Under the pieces are notes generated by a model. That model made no database searches, was not told where the DNA came from, and worked only from the letters and a program-made list of their open reading frames with translations. From positions 3,162,001 to 3,226,000 of the forward strand of contig JBITNC010000002.1 in assembly GCA_050084985.1 (NCBI GenBank): a stretch of DNA of 64,000 nucleotides, written 5' to 3'. The translations under genes and the position numbers were made by a program. Below are positions 62,951 to 64,000 of the stretch, piece by piece; within the stretch, counting starts at the first letter, position 1, and the number at the start of each line of letters is the position of its first letter. The stretch comes from Nageia nagi. Its lineage: Eukaryota > Pinophyta.

Positions 62951-63321
62951 GGTTTAGTGAAACAAATCAGAAAATACCCTTTAGTGAGGCTTTGAATATT
63001 TTAAACCTTAATACCATGAAGGCTCTAGACTTGTTGCACGCAAGTGTAGATAAGGGTGTCATTTGGGATTCTATCAAGAAAATAGCACACCAAGGTATGG
63101 CTTTCAAACCAGGAATAAGTAGAAATAGACTTCTCAAGCGGAATGCAAATTTCAGGAATGGAACCTTTTTTAGTCCCTAAATTGTGTAAATAATAATATA
63201 AACACAAAATAAGCATGAAGATGGTAGTTATTTAAATTTACTGATAAATAAATGAAAATTATGCACTTGATTATAATGAGGCAATCCTCAAGGTATGACA
63301 AGAGAATAAGGAGGATTGCAT

Positions 63322-63802
63322 TGTTGGAATGTATAATGCCTTATTGTAAAGGTTTGTAGTAATACTCTTTGTAAATTCACTAATACTTAAGAGTATCATT
63401 AGATACCTTATGTATTTAAGTGAATATGATAATTTAACTTGTCCTACACTCCATGTCATGGGCAAACCCCTTGGGTGAAAGGGTGTTCCATGTCATGTCT
63501 TTGTGCTTAGGTAAAAAGGTGATCTAAATAGGGATTTTAGCTTATAAATAAAAGGCACCCTCTTTGTTATCATACACCAATTTTATGGAGTAAATTTATG
63601 GTATAGGATAGTGTTTAGAAAATTTGTAAGCATTCATATTTGTGAAGGAAGTAAGATCTTGTTAGTGGATGTACTCCTAGTTGGAGGAACCACTTTATCT
63701 CTTGTATCACTTTGTGAGATTGTTTACTATTTATATATGAGCTTGAGCTTTCATGAGATCTTGGTAGTTTAGGATTGTTTATGTTATATTTCAATCCTCA
63801 CA
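63322..63802 (+). repeat. Candidate solo LTR
   Basis: About 480 bp starting TGTTGGAATG and ending TTTCAATCCTCACA, with a TATA-like CTTATAAATAAAAGG near 63541 and no internal genes. This is the layout of a copia-type LTR. No convincing target duplication was seen, and there is no second copy in the window to confirm the ends. Confidence 0.5.
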
Positions 63803-64000
63803 TTTAGTATCTTGAACATGCCTCAAAAGGTGTTTTACCCTAAATGGATTTTATGGGACACCTATTCAAGGTGTAAATAGTAGTGCTCATTGCTTCACCT
63901 CATAAGAAATTACGAAGATTACCTAACATGCATCTAGCCATCTCTATAATTATTCTATTTTTTCTTTCACAACACCATTCTATTGAGGAGTGTATGGAAT
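63803..64000 (-). mobile_element. Edge of an antisense Ty1/copia integrase
   Basis: On the minus strand from 64000: IPYTPQ.NGVV, then after a frame change ER/KNR-type text, EMARCMLGNLRNFL, STTIYTLNRCPIKSI and GKTPFEA. This is the conserved C-terminal core of copia integrase (family pattern PQQNGVxERKNR). It has stops, runs off the right edge, and ends next to the solo-LTR candidate. Confidence 0.75.

Noticed and set aside
62938-63180. 80-codon plus-strand ORF near the LINE
   Set aside because: Probably the opposite strand of the LINE 5' region; no motif of its own.

Overview
The window is nuclear DNA from a land plant, most likely a seed plant with a large, AT-rich, retrotransposon-filled genome (a gymnosperm is possible but unproven). 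The evidence is a nine-exon glycoside hydrolase family 3 gene of the plant beta-glucan exohydrolase type, a PLS-type PPR fragment, and relics of Ty1/copia, Tat-lineage Ty3/gypsy and LINE elements. There is no sign of bacterial operons, tRNA or rRNA genes, or CRISPR arrays.

Layout. One segment is present twice in direct orientation. Copy A is 1-14985 and runs off the left edge. Copy B is 24710-51847. Each copy holds, in order, a decayed Ty1/copia element, a PPR fragment, an AT-rich stretch with a 30-bp repeat, and a GH3 gene with promoter and 3' flank. Between the copies lie a long (CT)n(AT)n microsatellite at the breakpoint (15006-15146), 0.8 kb of spacer, and a decayed Tat-lineage Ty3/gypsy element (about 15979-24637). 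Copy B also carries a 13.3-kb Tat-lineage element (27590-40874) inserted inside its copia reverse transcriptase, with a perfect 5-bp target duplication (AGATG). Copy A keeps the empty site.

The two GH3 genes differ in fate. Copy B (46017-49407) has nine exons that join to an intact 637-codon frame with signal peptide, nucleophile Asp314 and acid/base Glu519. Copy A (8051-11445) has a 1-nt deletion in exon 7, a weakened exon-8 donor and two changes at conserved residues, so it is probably a recent pseudogene. Both use a GC-AG second intron.

The most unusual item is the 13.3-kb element. Downstream of integrase it carries an antisense gene for a plant mobile domain (PMD) protein, with a 17-codon first exon and a phase-matched 328-bp intron. 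It also has a G-patch-like motif, an internal deletion that removed the classical RNase H while leaving the second (archaeal-type) RNase H, and clusters of a CpG-dense short motif in both LTRs and in the non-coding interior.

The right part (51848-64000) is gene-poor. It holds an unidentified minus-strand ORF relic with a repeated protein unit, a second copy of a TG-starting repeat family, a 64-bp tandem repeat, a minus-strand LINE abutting a minus-strand Ty3/gypsy fragment, a solo-LTR candidate and the edge of another antisense copia element.
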